Positions 1 to 8,458 of a stretch of DNA of 64,000 bases are shown one piece after another (position 1 is the first letter of the stretch; every line of letters begins with the position of its first letter). Both the position numbers and the translations under genes were made by a program. The notes beneath the pieces were generated by a model. That model searched no databases, was not told the origin of the DNA, and saw only the letters and a program-made list of their open reading frames with translations. Source of the stretch: Tritrichomonas musculus (lineage: Eukaryota > Parabasalia > Tritrichomonadida > Tritrichomonadidae); the NCBI GenBank assembly GCA_039105265.1, contig JAPFFF010000012.1, positions 4,898,001 through 4,962,000 on the forward strand, in the 5' to 3' direction.

Positions 1-271
1 TTAGAACAGAAATTTTACAGGGCGGAAATTTTCTTTGAAAAAATTAAATCAGAAATTTTTAAATTTATTTTTTTAATTTAGCGTGTGAAATAATTTTTTT
101 ATACATGAAAAAAATTTATGTGTGAGGTCATGATTAATTGACATTGAGTTTTAATGTAAAAAGTTGTAGTTTCATTTATGAGTCGTTGGCGTTCTGATTT
201 TTGAATTAAGGGGGGCTAACTTGTTAGCACCCCTTAACGTATCTACTATTTGTGTAAATATTTAATATCAT

Positions 272-350
272 TTAGGGCGGCCCTGAGAAACCATTTTTAA
301 TTCAAATTGAAACTTTTTGAATACCAAAATTGGTTTCTCATAGCCACCCT
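272..350. mobile_element. Small palindromic MITE-like element
   Basis: The two ends form an imperfect inverted repeat: the left arm starts TTAGGGCGGCCCTGAGAAAC, and the right arm read on the other strand starts AGGGTGGCTATGAGAAACC. The copy is only 79 bp, so it is almost all arm. The 7-mer ATATCAT lies on both sides (265-271 and 351-357), which would fit a target-site duplication. Such a short element could only move with a transposase supplied in trans. The superfamily is not identifiable. A plain hairpin that never moved is the alternative. Confidence 0.5.
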
Positions 351-463
351 ATATCATCCAATGATAAAAAATTGTTTTCATTGAGTTTCATATTATATGT
401 ATTTCATTTTTTTTTTTTTTTTGAATTAGCTTTTAAAACTAATTAAATCTAAAAAGGAAATTA

Positions 464-809
464 AGACCTCTGGATATGACGCAATCTCTGTTAAAAAATT
501 CTGATATTCTAAACATAGATCAAGATTTGTGCATGCATTAAAATATCAAATTATTATAAAGATTCTGGCGCTAGATTTTGATAAAATGTTGATTTATTTT
601 GACATTCATCGCTTTTAAAAAGGTGAATTTTGATCGTTTCAGAAAAGCATCTTTTTTATTTTCCTCATATTTGTTTATAATTTTACTCAATTCTTATCAG
701 CATTCATTTGTAGATTATAATAATAATAATAAATTTAAAAAAAATCAATTTTTTTCAATCAAAAAGTGAAAAATAAGAAATTAAACGGTCGTTTGATATC
801 CAGAGGTCT
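464..809. mobile_element. MITE, 346 bp, 8-bp target duplication
   Basis: The element begins AGACCTCTGGATAT and ends with the exact inverse ATATCCAGAGGTCT. Immediately outside both ends is the same 8-mer, GGAAATTA (456-463 and 810-817), the footprint of transposition. The interior has no open frame worth calling, so it is non-autonomous. An 8-bp duplication is known for hAT, P and Merlin families; the terminal bases do not decide between them. Confidence 0.75.
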
Positions 810-1189
810 GGAAATTACTGTTTTCTCCTCAAATTTTGTTTGAAAAATGAATTTCAAAAATTTGGATTAATCAACCGAACGATTCAAATTTAGGCCGTTA
901 GAAACTTGATGAATACAAGTTTATTTGATTAATAATAACCATAATGTTGCAAACTTGACATTCACTATTATTATGAATAATATTTTTATTAAAATAAACA
1001 ATAGTTGATTATTTTGTAAATGTTAAAAAAAAAAAAAATGCTTCTAATGTCAGCGCTGGCAACTTTTTGGCGCCTTTTTTATATCAAGTTATATTTTAAA
1101 TTTCCTCGTAATTTCCAAAATATTTAAAAATGGAGGACAGCATTAAAATCATGATTAAGATGTGCACATTAATCATCATCTACATCAAT

Positions 1190-4100
1190 TTAAGTATGCT
1201 GGACATTTTTTCTACGACGAATTACTAAATCAGATTCATCTCTTCTTTGCACCGATGACGATCTCTTTCCATTGATGATATTTTTAATTTGGTTTTGATC
1301 GTCTTTTTTTGGGCTGTCATCGTCGCTTCTTGCCTGCCTGTTTCTGCGTGATTTCACTGATCCTGCCCTCTCTCTCTGCCGACTCCTTGCTGGCATCTTT
1401 TTTGGACTCTCTTCTGTGTCTGTGCTCGTCTTTTCACTGCGTTGCTGTCGATGGCGTTGCTGGTCATTTTTCCTAATGATAGGAACGATGCTGTACGTTG
1501 AACTGCTTTTCAGCTTCTTCTTTTTCAAGTATTGGAAATTGTGTCTTTCTTCGTCTTCTTCCTCGCAGCCATGCAGATTCATAGGAATCTCTGGCTGGCT
1601 GCTGAAGCGACGACTTTTACGTGTCTCCTTCATTTTTATATTTTCAATGAACTCTCTATCATTCGTCCTCTGATTACTTCTTCTTACGTTATTTGAACTA
1701 TTATGCAACTTGATTGGGCTTTCATCATTTTGAGCTTGTCTATTTCTTCTTATGTATTTTTCTTCATCATCATTTTGAGCTTGTCTATTTCTTCTTATGT
1801 ATTTTTCTTCATCATCATTTTGAGCTTGTCTAGTTCTTCTTATGTGTTTTTCTTCATCATCATTTTGAGCTTGTCTAGTTCTTCTTATGTGTTTTTCTTC
1901 ATCATCATTTTGAGCTTGTCTAGTTCTTCTTATGTATTTTTCTTCATCATCATTTTGAGTTTGTCTAGTTCTTCTTATGTATTTTTCTTCTTCATCATTT
2001 TGAACGAGTTTGTTCATTCTTGTTTGCTTGTCATTTAATTCATTTTGATTTGTTTTCAAGTTTTCCACATTATCATTGAAAACGACATGTCTTGTTTCAA
2101 GTTTGAGTGTTGGTGCTCTGATCACTTTTGACAATTTTGTTTGTGATTTCATTTTTCTTGCATTTTCCTGAGTCTTCCTTGAATTCTCATCCAACTCGTT
2201 GCCTTCATCAGGATTTATCATTTTCGTCTGTATCAATTGCAGCGACTTTTTGTGCTGCAACTTGTAAGAAGAAACAGATTGTCCGTTAACTTCGCCTTCT
2301 GTAAACTGAATCTTCTTCTTTTTGTAACGATGAGGAATGTCGAGGATGCTGATTATTGGTGTTCCTTTTTGGAACTTATTTTTTGGGTCAGTTCCTCCGA
2401 AGATTACAATTTTCTGAGATATTTCATCGTAAACCGCCGAGGACATTGAAATTCCAGGGAGGAAATTTCCGATGATGTCAACGTTGTCTATCTTTTCGTT
2501 CTCGATGTTCAGGCAGAAGCAGTTAGGTGCTGGCAGGCAACTTTTTGAGATGAATGAAATTGGTCCCAATTCGCTGTCATCGCTTTCTGACACATCAGGC
2601 GAATAGTCATTCACATCAGCATCGCCCAGGTCATTACTGTTGCACTTCTTCTTGTTTTCGTTATCGAACATGTCTCCGTTAACAATCATGATGAAGCCGT
2701 CGTCACTTTTGTCATTTTCATCTGACAATTTAACCGTCTTAAATTGAAGGGAAGGAAAAGTGCACTTGGCAGTTGACCCGCCAATGACGAACATGAAATG
2801 ATTGACAATTACAGCAGTGTGAGCAAATCGAGGAACAACGTTTCTTTCATCATAAATGTCAACCATGTTCCATGTTCCATTCAAAAAGTTGAAGATCCAA
2901 ATGTCATCCAAAAGATGGTTATTTATTGAATTTATTCCACCATGAATGATCATCTTATCTTTGTAAATAACAGCTGAATGCTTGTAGCGTGGCTCTGGCT
3001 TGATGGCGGCACTGTAAACAAACCATTCATTGCTTTCAATTGAATACAAATAAATGTCAAAAAGTATGTTTTTAGAATTCTTTGGATTCAATCCACCGAA
3101 AAGAACAATGTACTCATCATTATAGTTACAACAAGTATGATAAATTCTTCCTTCTTTAGTAAGATTAACTTTTTTTGCTCCTAGTTTTTCAATCAATTCA
3201 AGTTTCTTTTTACTTTTTGAACTGTTTGATTTGATTTCATTGAATTTCTTATCAAAAAGTCGAAAAGGGCCGATAGATCTTAAACCGCCGACGATAAATT
3301 CGGTTCCTTGAACAACAACCATTTTTGAATGATTGTAAATTCCTTTGATCTCATCATTTTCAAAGACATATGGATCATTTGACATGTGAAATGAAAAATG
3401 ATTTCTTTTGGACACGATTGAGATTGAATTGCCACTTTTTGAGCAAGAAGAATCAATCATTGATTGAATGACTTGATCATCATGTGGGAAATATTCAACA
3501 GCCTTAATTGCAGGAATAATTTTTCCTGAGAAAGAGTTAAAAACTTTATTTCTTTCATTATTCAATCTTGTTCTGAAAATTTGAACTTGTTCGACTGATG
3601 AAAATTCAATGATTTTAAAATCATCATTTAAACAAATTGTGATTGACAAGCTATCTGGATAGTTAGGGATGAAAGAAAGATCAGTATAATAGCATTTCAA
3701 TTTCACAATTTCTTTTTCATTGCCGACTGTCAATAGCAACAAATCATTGAACAAATAAAGGTTGCTTTTCACCTTGAATCTTTCCTTCAATAAAACGAAA
3801 AAATACAAAACAAGCTTTCTTTCTTGCGTGAAAATTGACTCTTTCTCACTCGACACATCTAGTCTTTTGCTGAGACTAATTGTCTCTTGGAATAGATGAG
3901 CATCTCCCATTTCACGCACCATCAAGTGAATCCTCTCATTCACTTGCTTAAGTGGCAAAAAATCAGGGTGCGACTGTGGTGTGTTTTTTATCAAAGCATC
4001 CAAAAGAAGCGGATAACGGGGAAATCGATGAATAGGTTGAACTGCAATGGATTGGAATGAAATGCCTGGATTTCCAGGCGTTTCATCACAAATGCTTTGA

Positions 4101-5038
4101 ACTTGTGGATTTGCATCTAACTTTGGCAAAATGTCAGTTATTTTACGGTTAAAGTTGACAAAATATTGAATCGATGTTTTTTTGAATTCAAATAACATAT
4201 CCTGAAAAACAGAGGCAACACAGCTCGAGTACGTTTGACGTTTGGATATTTCTGTGGATAAATTAACACTCGTTTGAATCATCTGTGGAATTGGACCAAA
4301 AATTAAATTGTGATCTTCTTCATTCAATATTTTTTGCTCTTTAAAAATTGGTGAAAAATAGTCATTCATGATCGTTAACGTTCGACAGTAAACTTTTTCT
4401 GAACTTAATATTTCTTTGAGAACGTTTTCTCTGTGTTCGATTTTTTTAAGTCCTTTTGGCTCAATTTCAAATTGAAAATCTATTGATTTCATTTTTTGGT
4501 GGTTTGATTCAATTAAGCAGTTTTTGACATAATTTGAAACACCATAAAAAAAAATACCAAAATCTGTATTTGGCGATAATTCATTGTATTTAAATATAAT
4601 CTTTGGATTGGAAATTGGAAGACCAAAAGTTTTAACCATATCTAAAATAAAATCTGATAATTTCTTGTTCGAATAATTTGCTGGAGAGAACCCAAATATA
4701 AATGGTGGGAAAATAATCTCTGGGTTTGTAGGACATGATGGCTTAAATATTAAAAAAAAGTTACCCATTTCAGAATCATTCAGAATTTGAAGAGAGAGAT
4801 ATGGAATGGACTGAAGATCTGTTAATTCATTCGAAATTAAGTCTGGATATGAATTGTATGGAACTGAATTTGGTCTCAATATTTTTATATAAGTGGGCGT
4901 TCTAATTCCTAATAAGTATTGGCCATTTTTTGCATAAGGAATACTTTCTAAAATGCTTAAAACAGTCTTCTTTTTGATAAAAGCTGGTGATTTTTTAGAA
5001 ATTGATCCATCAATACCAATTATTGAAACAGTAGCCAT
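1190..5038 (-). CDS. RhoGEF (DH-PH) protein with kelch repeats and a charged 15-residue repeat tail
   Basis: This is a probable guanine nucleotide exchange factor for Rho-family GTPases, 1282 residues. Residues about 203-380 form a DH (Dbl homology) domain; the conserved third helix is visible as QPIHRFPRYPLLL near 333-345. A PH-like region follows (about 395-500). Residues about 570-900 carry kelch motifs (for example IVLFGGLNPKN, MIIHGG, FVIGGS, IVIFGGTDPKN), expected to form a beta-propeller that docks partners. Residues about 1016-1106 are six near-identical copies of a 15-residue charged unit (QNDDEEKYIRRTRQA) encoded by a 45-bp tandem repeat, followed by a very basic, Ser/Arg-rich tail. 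The N-terminal 200 residues are not recognised. The gene ends in TAA within TAAA. By inference it links Rho signalling to the actin cytoskeleton. The domain calls are firm; the target GTPase is unknown. Confidence 0.88.
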   Translation of the reverse strand: MATVSIIGIDGSISKKSPAFIKKKTVLSILESIPYAKNGQYLLGIRTPTYIKILRPNSVPYNSYPDLISNELTDLQSIPYLSLQILNDSEMGNFFLIFKPSCPTNPEIIFPPFIFGFSPANYSNKKLSDFILDMVKTFGLPISNPKIIFKYNELSPNTDFGIFFYGVSNYVKNCLIESNHQKMKSIDFQFEIEPKGLKKIEHRENVLKEILSSEKVYCRTLTIMNDYFSPIFKEQKILNEEDHNLIFGPIPQMIQTSVNLSTEISKRQTYSSCVASVFQDMLFEFKKTSIQYFVNFNRKITDILPKLDANPQVQSICDETPGNPGISFQSIAVQPIHRFPRYPLLLDALIKNTPQSHPDFLPLKQVNERIHLMVREMGDAHLFQETISLSKRLDVSSEKESIFTQERKLVLYFFVLLKERFKVKSNLYLFNDLLLLTVGNEKEIVKLKCYYTDLSFIPNYPDSLSITICLNDDFKIIEFSSVEQVQIFRTRLNNERNKVFNSFSGKIIPAIKAVEYFPHDDQVIQSMIDSSCSKSGNSISIVSKRNHFSFHMSNDPYVFENDEIKGIYNHSKMVVVQGTEFIVGGLRSIGPFRLFDKKFNEIKSNSSKSKKKLELIEKLGAKKVNLTKEGRIYHTCCNYNDEYIVLFGGLNPKNSKNILFDIYLYSIESNEWFVYSAAIKPEPRYKHSAVIYKDKMIIHGGINSINNHLLDDIWIFNFLNGTWNMVDIYDERNVVPRFAHTAVIVNHFMFVIGGSTAKCTFPSLQFKTVKLSDENDKSDDGFIMIVNGDMFDNENKKKCNSNDLGDADVNDYSPDVSESDDSELGPISFISKSCLPAPNCFCLNIENEKIDNVDIIGNFLPGISMSSAVYDEISQKIVIFGGTDPKNKFQKGTPIISILDIPHRYKKKKIQFTEGEVNGQSVSSYKLQHKKSLQLIQTKMINPDEGNELDENSRKTQENARKMKSQTKLSKVIRAPTLKLETRHVVFNDNVENLKTNQNELNDKQTRMNKLVQNDEEEKYIRRTRQTQNDDEEKYIRRTRQAQNDDEEKHIRRTRQAQNDDEEKHIRRTRQAQNDDEEKYIRRNRQAQNDDEEKYIRRNRQAQNDESPIKLHNSSNNVRRSNQRTNDREFIENIKMKETRKSRRFSSQPEIPMNLHGCEEEDEERHNFQYLKKKKLKSSSTYSIVPIIRKNDQQRHRQQRSEKTSTDTEESPKKMPARSRQRERAGSVKSRRNRQARSDDDSPKKDDQNQIKNIINGKRSSSVQRRDESDLVIRRRKNVQHT
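1720..1994. repeat. 45-bp in-frame tandem repeat inside the RhoGEF-kelch gene
   Basis: Six nearly identical 45-bp units encode a 15-residue segment with acidic (NDDEEK) and basic (IRRTRQ) halves. Differences between units are few (Tyr/His and Thr/Asn swaps), so the array is young or homogenised. Because the unit is a multiple of three, copy number can vary without breaking the frame. Confidence 0.9.
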
Positions 5039-6022
5039 TTTGAATATCCAGTATCCTTTGAAATATCAAAAAATTTATTCTTACAAATGCCCTTATTAAA
5101 ATTAAAATTATATGGCATTAATTTAATATTTATAATATTGTTATAATAAATTTTATATTAATGTTTTAATTAATTGGAATTATAATAAAATAAATTAAAA
5201 ATATTGTTAAGCACATTTTCAAATAATCAAATAAAAAATTGAATAATCATTTAATTTTAAAAACATGAATATTTTCATTTTTTCTTTTATATCATTAAAA
5301 TATTATGTATTAATAATTTTAATTAAATTTTTAAATTCAAAATATAATATTTATAATTATGTTTTCCAATTATTAAATAAGATATTTAATTTTTACATTA
5401 TATTGTATCATTCATTGAAAAATAATTTTAAAATATCTCTAATAATAGTTTATTTGTCATTGATATATTTATCATTATATTATATTTTTTAATAATAGAA
5501 AGTTATATTTCAAATATACTGAATTATTTAAATGCTTTTGAACAATAGTCTCCTCTGGTTGCTAATTCTTTCATTTTAATCTTATCATAATAGTCAATAT
5601 CTACAACAATTGTTCCAAAAAGAATTTATATATATATTTAAGAAATTTATTTCAATATATGACTAAACATAATAATTTTTCATGAATCAATCGAATACCA
5701 CCACAGTGGTATTGAAATTACTTCCTAAACAACTCCTTATAGAAAGATGGAGAAAATCACAGGATGAAATGTTTAATAGTTATATCATTTGAGGTTTTGA
5801 TTGAATGTATATAATAAATAATTAACCAACAAATATTGAATACGTGAATCATTAAACATAATATATTCATTCTTCAAATCAAATCAAGTTAGCAATACTT
5901 TGCCAATAATCAAATGAAATGAATAAAAGGACAACAGCTGTTGACTAGTATAAAAAAATGTTTTTATACTGGCTTGTTTTAATTCCATCCAAGTTATTTG
6001 ATGAATAAAAATAATTTTAAAG

Positions 6023-6070
6023 AGCCAATCTAGATTAAATAATCAAATTGGAATTTGATCTAGATTGGCT
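6023..6070. repeat. Perfect 13-bp stem hairpin
   Basis: AGCCAATCTAGAT (6023-6035) is exactly complementary to ATCTAGATTGGCT (6058-6070). A second palindrome, TCAAATT/AATTTGA, lies in the loop. It sits about 500 bp upstream of the reductase gene. It could be a tiny mobile-element copy or a cruciform-forming site; no function can be assigned. Confidence 0.55.
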
Positions 6071-6320
6071 AAACTTATTTGAATTTCTTTGACGAGTTCT
6101 GTTTGAATTTGAGGATCTTTTCTTATATCCAAAAAGTTGAAGGGTCAAAATTCTATTAAACTAAAACTTATAATTTGTTTGTTTAGTTTAATACATCGTC
6201 ATGCTGAATTATAAGGTCAATTATAAACGGTTGAATTTGAGAACCTCACTTGTTAAAAGTTGGATTATGAACGCCTCCAATTCTCAAATGTTAGAGCATT
6301 AGATTTGAACTTTAATTATA

Positions 6321-6416
6321 TAGCATCTTGTTAAATCCTAATGTCACTTTTTTTTGGTGAAAAATTTCTGTTAATAGGCCAAGAAAAAAATGGAATTTGG
6401 AATTAACAAGATGCTA
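6321..6416. mobile_element. Miniature inverted-repeat element, 96 bp, TA-flanked
   Basis: The ends are perfect 14-bp inverted repeats (TAGCATCTTGTTAA), and the similarity continues inward for about seven more bases with two mismatches. TA dinucleotides abut both ends, which fits Tc1/mariner-type TA targeting. The copy is too short to code for anything. It lies 158 bp upstream of the reductase ATG, so it may sit inside that gene's 5' flank. Confidence 0.6.
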
Positions 6417-6574
6417 TAATTAATTAACTAATGAAGCTATTTTTTCTCTAATAATTGATAATAATCTTTTGAATGCAAAAGCAATTCAATTTATACGATA
6501 ATTTTTTATTTTTGAATAAACTTTTTCAATGATTCTTATTCATTTCACATATTTCGAATCAGCATAAACAATAA

Positions 6575-7270
6575 ATGGATAGAGCTAAAGTAATTATTCA
6601 TATGTATACATCAATTGATGGAAAAATTGATGGTGACTGGATGGATCTTCCAGGCTGTAAAGTATCTGGTGATTATTATGATAATATTCTTTTTCAAATG
6701 GGAAATGCAAATGCTAATGGATCAAATACTGTCGTGATGTATGCAGCGAAAGGCCATCCTGATTTAAGCAAATATAAAACAGATGGAATTGAATATGAAG
6801 ACTGGGTACCAAACATTAAATCTGAAACATGGGATGTAAGCTTCGATCGAAAGGGACGTGCAGGCTGGGAGAAAAATTATTTTGAATACGGAGGAAAGAA
6901 AAGTAGAGCAATTGAAGTCATTACCAAATTGGCATCAAAAGAATACATGGCCTTCCTCCGATCAATGGAAATACCTTACATTGTTTGTGGTGATGATGAA
7001 ATCAACTTTGAAGAGTCGTTAATCAAAATTAAAAAATATTTCGGAATTGACACAATGGTTCTTGGTGGTGGTGCTCTTATTAATGGAGCATTTCTTAAAG
7101 CAGGACTAGTTGATGAAATATCAATAGTTATTGGTCCTTATGTCAGTGGTGACACTGGAATTAAAGATACTTTTGATACCAATCATGCATTGGTTAATCA
7201 ACTCTTTAAGGTTAAGCAAGTAAAGCAGCTTGATGATGGTGGAATCCATTTAATTTATGAGAAAAGCTAA
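6575..7270 (+). CDS. RibD C-terminal/DHFR-like NADPH-dependent reductase
   Basis: The 231-residue protein fits the RibD_C family, which shares the dihydrofolate-reductase fold. The N-terminus has a first strand followed by the substrate-loop motif SIDGKIDGDW. The C-terminal half has the cofactor-loop signature VLGGGALINGAFLKAGLVDE (residues about 169-188), typical of bacterial-type pyrimidine reductases and stand-alone homologues. The length is that of a single domain without the deaminase half of RibD, so riboflavin synthesis is not implied. A role as a general NADPH-dependent reductase is more likely. Stand-alone family members in anaerobic protists are often of bacterial origin, which is an inference here. 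The gene is intron-free and its stop overlaps TAAATAAAA, a trichomonad-like polyadenylation context. A TCATT/TCACA initiator-like stretch lies about 30-35 bases upstream of the ATG. Confidence 0.85.
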   Translation: MDRAKVIIHMYTSIDGKIDGDWMDLPGCKVSGDYYDNILFQMGNANANGSNTVVMYAAKGHPDLSKYKTDGIEYEDWVPNIKSETWDVSFDRKGRAGWEKNYFEYGGKKSRAIEVITKLASKEYMAFLRSMEIPYIVCGDDEINFEESLIKIKKYFGIDTMVLGGGALINGAFLKAGLVDEISIVIGPYVSGDTGIKDTFDTNHALVNQLFKVKQVKQLDDGGIHLIYEKS

Positions 7271-7787
7271 ATAAAAATAAATTGTTTTATTTTTTTTTTT
7301 TTTTTTTTTTTCTCATTCGATTAATTTTTATTTATATTTTTCATTTCAATTTCTAGTTTCAAATTTGATCATATTAACACAGAATTGATTACAAAATATA
7401 ATAACCATTTGTTTATTTACAATTATTTTCTCCTGAATTTTTTAACAAATATTCAAATGAATGATTAAAACTGAATGCAATAAGTAGCAAAAAACAAAAA
7501 ATTTCAAATCCGCTGTTTATGTAAATCAAAGAATAGAATAAGCTATTTTAATTGAAAAAATTCATTGTGCTCATTGAATATTTTCTATATCTATTAAAAT
7601 GATTCAAATAGATATAGATATAGAAAATATAGAAAACATCAAACATCGTACAAATTAATTTTTTCATCAAAATATTGATTATTTTCTATATAAATGAACA
7701 TTTTTTGTTTAAAATATTTGAAAATTCATCGAATGATAATAGTTCTTAAAGCAAGAAATGCATATTTATTGCTTTATATAACAAGTA
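7271..7787. other. Spacer between reductase gene and tRNA-like gene
   Basis: No gene is seen. A T-run of about 20 (near 7291-7310) follows the reductase gene. From 7581 a small hairpin (TTTTCTATATCTAT against ATAGATATAGAAAA) leads into the left arm of the inverted repeat around the tRNA. The last 90 bases are the spacer unit repeated at 7856 and 11394. Confidence 0.5.
7699..7787. repeat. tRNA-leader spacer, copy 1
   Basis: The sequence around TTGAAAATTCATCGAATGAT, followed by AAAGCAAGAAAT and TATATAACAAG, directly precedes the tRNA-like gene. The same block recurs directly after the tRNA (7856-7913, first half only) and at 11394-11500 before a tRNA fragment. This suggests a former tandem spacer-tRNA unit. 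Confidence 0.7.
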
Positions 7788-7859
7788 GGGACTTTAACAT
7801 AATGGTAAATGCACTGGTAAGAAAGCCAGAAGATCGGGGTTCGATTCCCCGAAGTTCCA
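7788..7859 (+). tRNA. tRNA-like gene, atypical anticodon loop, isotype unassigned
   Basis: The 72-nt sequence folds as a tRNA. The acceptor GGGACTT pairs with AAGTTCC (one G-U). The D-arm ACAT/ATGC has the loop AATGGTAA. The T-arm CGGGG-TTCGATT-CCCCG is perfect and contains an ideal B box (GGTTCGATTCC). A recognisable A box (TAACATAATGG) is present, and a T6 terminator follows at 7860. The anticodon arm is odd: CTGGT and GCCAG enclose only six bases (AAGAAA), so the usual seven-base loop with U33 is missing. A GAA anticodon would be possible only with an irregular loop. It is either a slightly damaged tRNA gene, a tRNA-derived repeat or an unusual functional tRNA. Confidence 0.65.
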
Positions 7860-7865
7860 TTTTTT
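7860..7865 (+). terminator. RNA polymerase III T-run terminator
   Basis: Six T residues directly follow the tRNA discriminator base, the standard stop signal for RNA polymerase III. This supports transcription of the tRNA-like gene at least in its recent past. Confidence 0.6.
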
Positions 7866-8185
7866 GATTTCATTCTTTTTGTTAAAATGTTTGAAAATTC
7901 ATCGAATGATGATGTTTGATGTTTTCTTATTTTATATCTAGGTGATTACAATGAAAATTAATGAATCTTTCATTTCATTTAAACAAACAAATGCATTAAT
8001 TATGAGTAAATAGAATAAAATAAAAAATTCTTTTAAATCAATTTTAATTAGTGCATTGATTTTTTATTTGATTTATACCAAAACTTTAGGTTTTAGAAGT
8101 TAATTTATCATATAAAAAGAACAATCAAAAAATTACATCAAATATATTTATCTTTTTAAAAATTCTAATATAGTTTATTCAATGT
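7866..8185. other. Spacer downstream of the tRNA-like gene
   Basis: It contains the second, partial copy of the tRNA spacer (to about 7913) and the right arm of the inverted-repeat cassette (7911-7940). The remainder is plain AT-rich DNA up to the 3' end of the vWA gene region. No gene is seen. Confidence 0.5.
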
Positions 8186-8455
8186 TTAACAAAGAATTTT
8201 AATTATATCATCCCATTTGATTTGAGGATTGATTGATTTCAGCCATTTCAATCCTTTTTCATATATTAATTCCCATGTTTTGAATTCTTCAAGCATGTAT
8301 TTCTTCATAAAAACTAAACTCATGATTGTTACAATGATTTTATTTTCATTCTCACCAAATCCTTTTGATTTTGTCCAATTGGAAAGTTTAGAAAGTACTT
8401 CTTTCATTTCTTCATATTTATCATTTTCAACTTCATTTGGAATATCATCCAGCAT
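8186..8455 (-). pseudogene. In-frame C-terminal continuation of the VIT/vWA protein beyond a TGA
   Basis: This frame is the same as that of the upstream vWA gene and is separated from it by a single TGA codon (8459-8461) followed by Trp-Met. Its 89 residues resemble the helical C-terminal domain usual in protist VIT/vWA proteins: an Ile/Val-rich helix (NKIIVTIMSLVFMKKY) and the motif TWELIYEKGLKWLKS. It ends in TAA. The simplest reading is that the gene once ran, or still runs, to 8186. Options are a recent nonsense change that trimmed a dispensable domain, programmed read-through, or a sequencing error. It is unlikely to be an independent gene. Confidence 0.65.
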
Positions 8456-8458
8456 CCA

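Larger units (their letters stand above)
1..1189. other. Intergenic region with two small inverted-repeat elements
   Basis: No credible coding sequence is seen. The stretch is very AT-rich and contains two short inverted-repeat elements (272-350 and 464-809, listed separately), a T-run near 404-421 and an A-run near 1026-1038. A single box resembling the arms of the 18.3-kb element (GGCAACTTTTTGGCG) occurs near 1060. The rest looks like ordinary AT-rich spacer. Confidence 0.6.
5039..6574. other. AT-rich spacer between the RhoGEF and reductase genes
   Basis: No supported gene is seen. The only open frame (5265-5492) is a run of Ile/Leu/Tyr/Asn codons typical of AT-rich noise. The stretch holds a hairpin at 6023-6070 and a 96-bp element at 6321-6416, both listed separately. 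Both flanking genes point away from this spacer, so it must contain their two promoters. Confidence 0.5.
7615..7940. repeat. Inverted-repeat cassette enclosing the tRNA-like gene
   Basis: The left arm (about 7615-7647) ends GAAAACATCAAACATC, and the right arm (7911-7940) begins with its exact complement, GATGTTTGATGTTTTC. About 30 bases pair overall with a small gap. The tRNA-like gene lies inside, together with two copies of a spacer sequence. This may be a mobile or duplicated cassette, or a large hairpin formed by chance of duplication. No target-site duplication is evident. Confidence 0.6.

Noticed and set aside
5265-5492. 75-codon plus-strand open frame
   Set aside because: Composition is Ile/Leu/Tyr/Asn noise of AT-rich spacer, with no recognisable motif.
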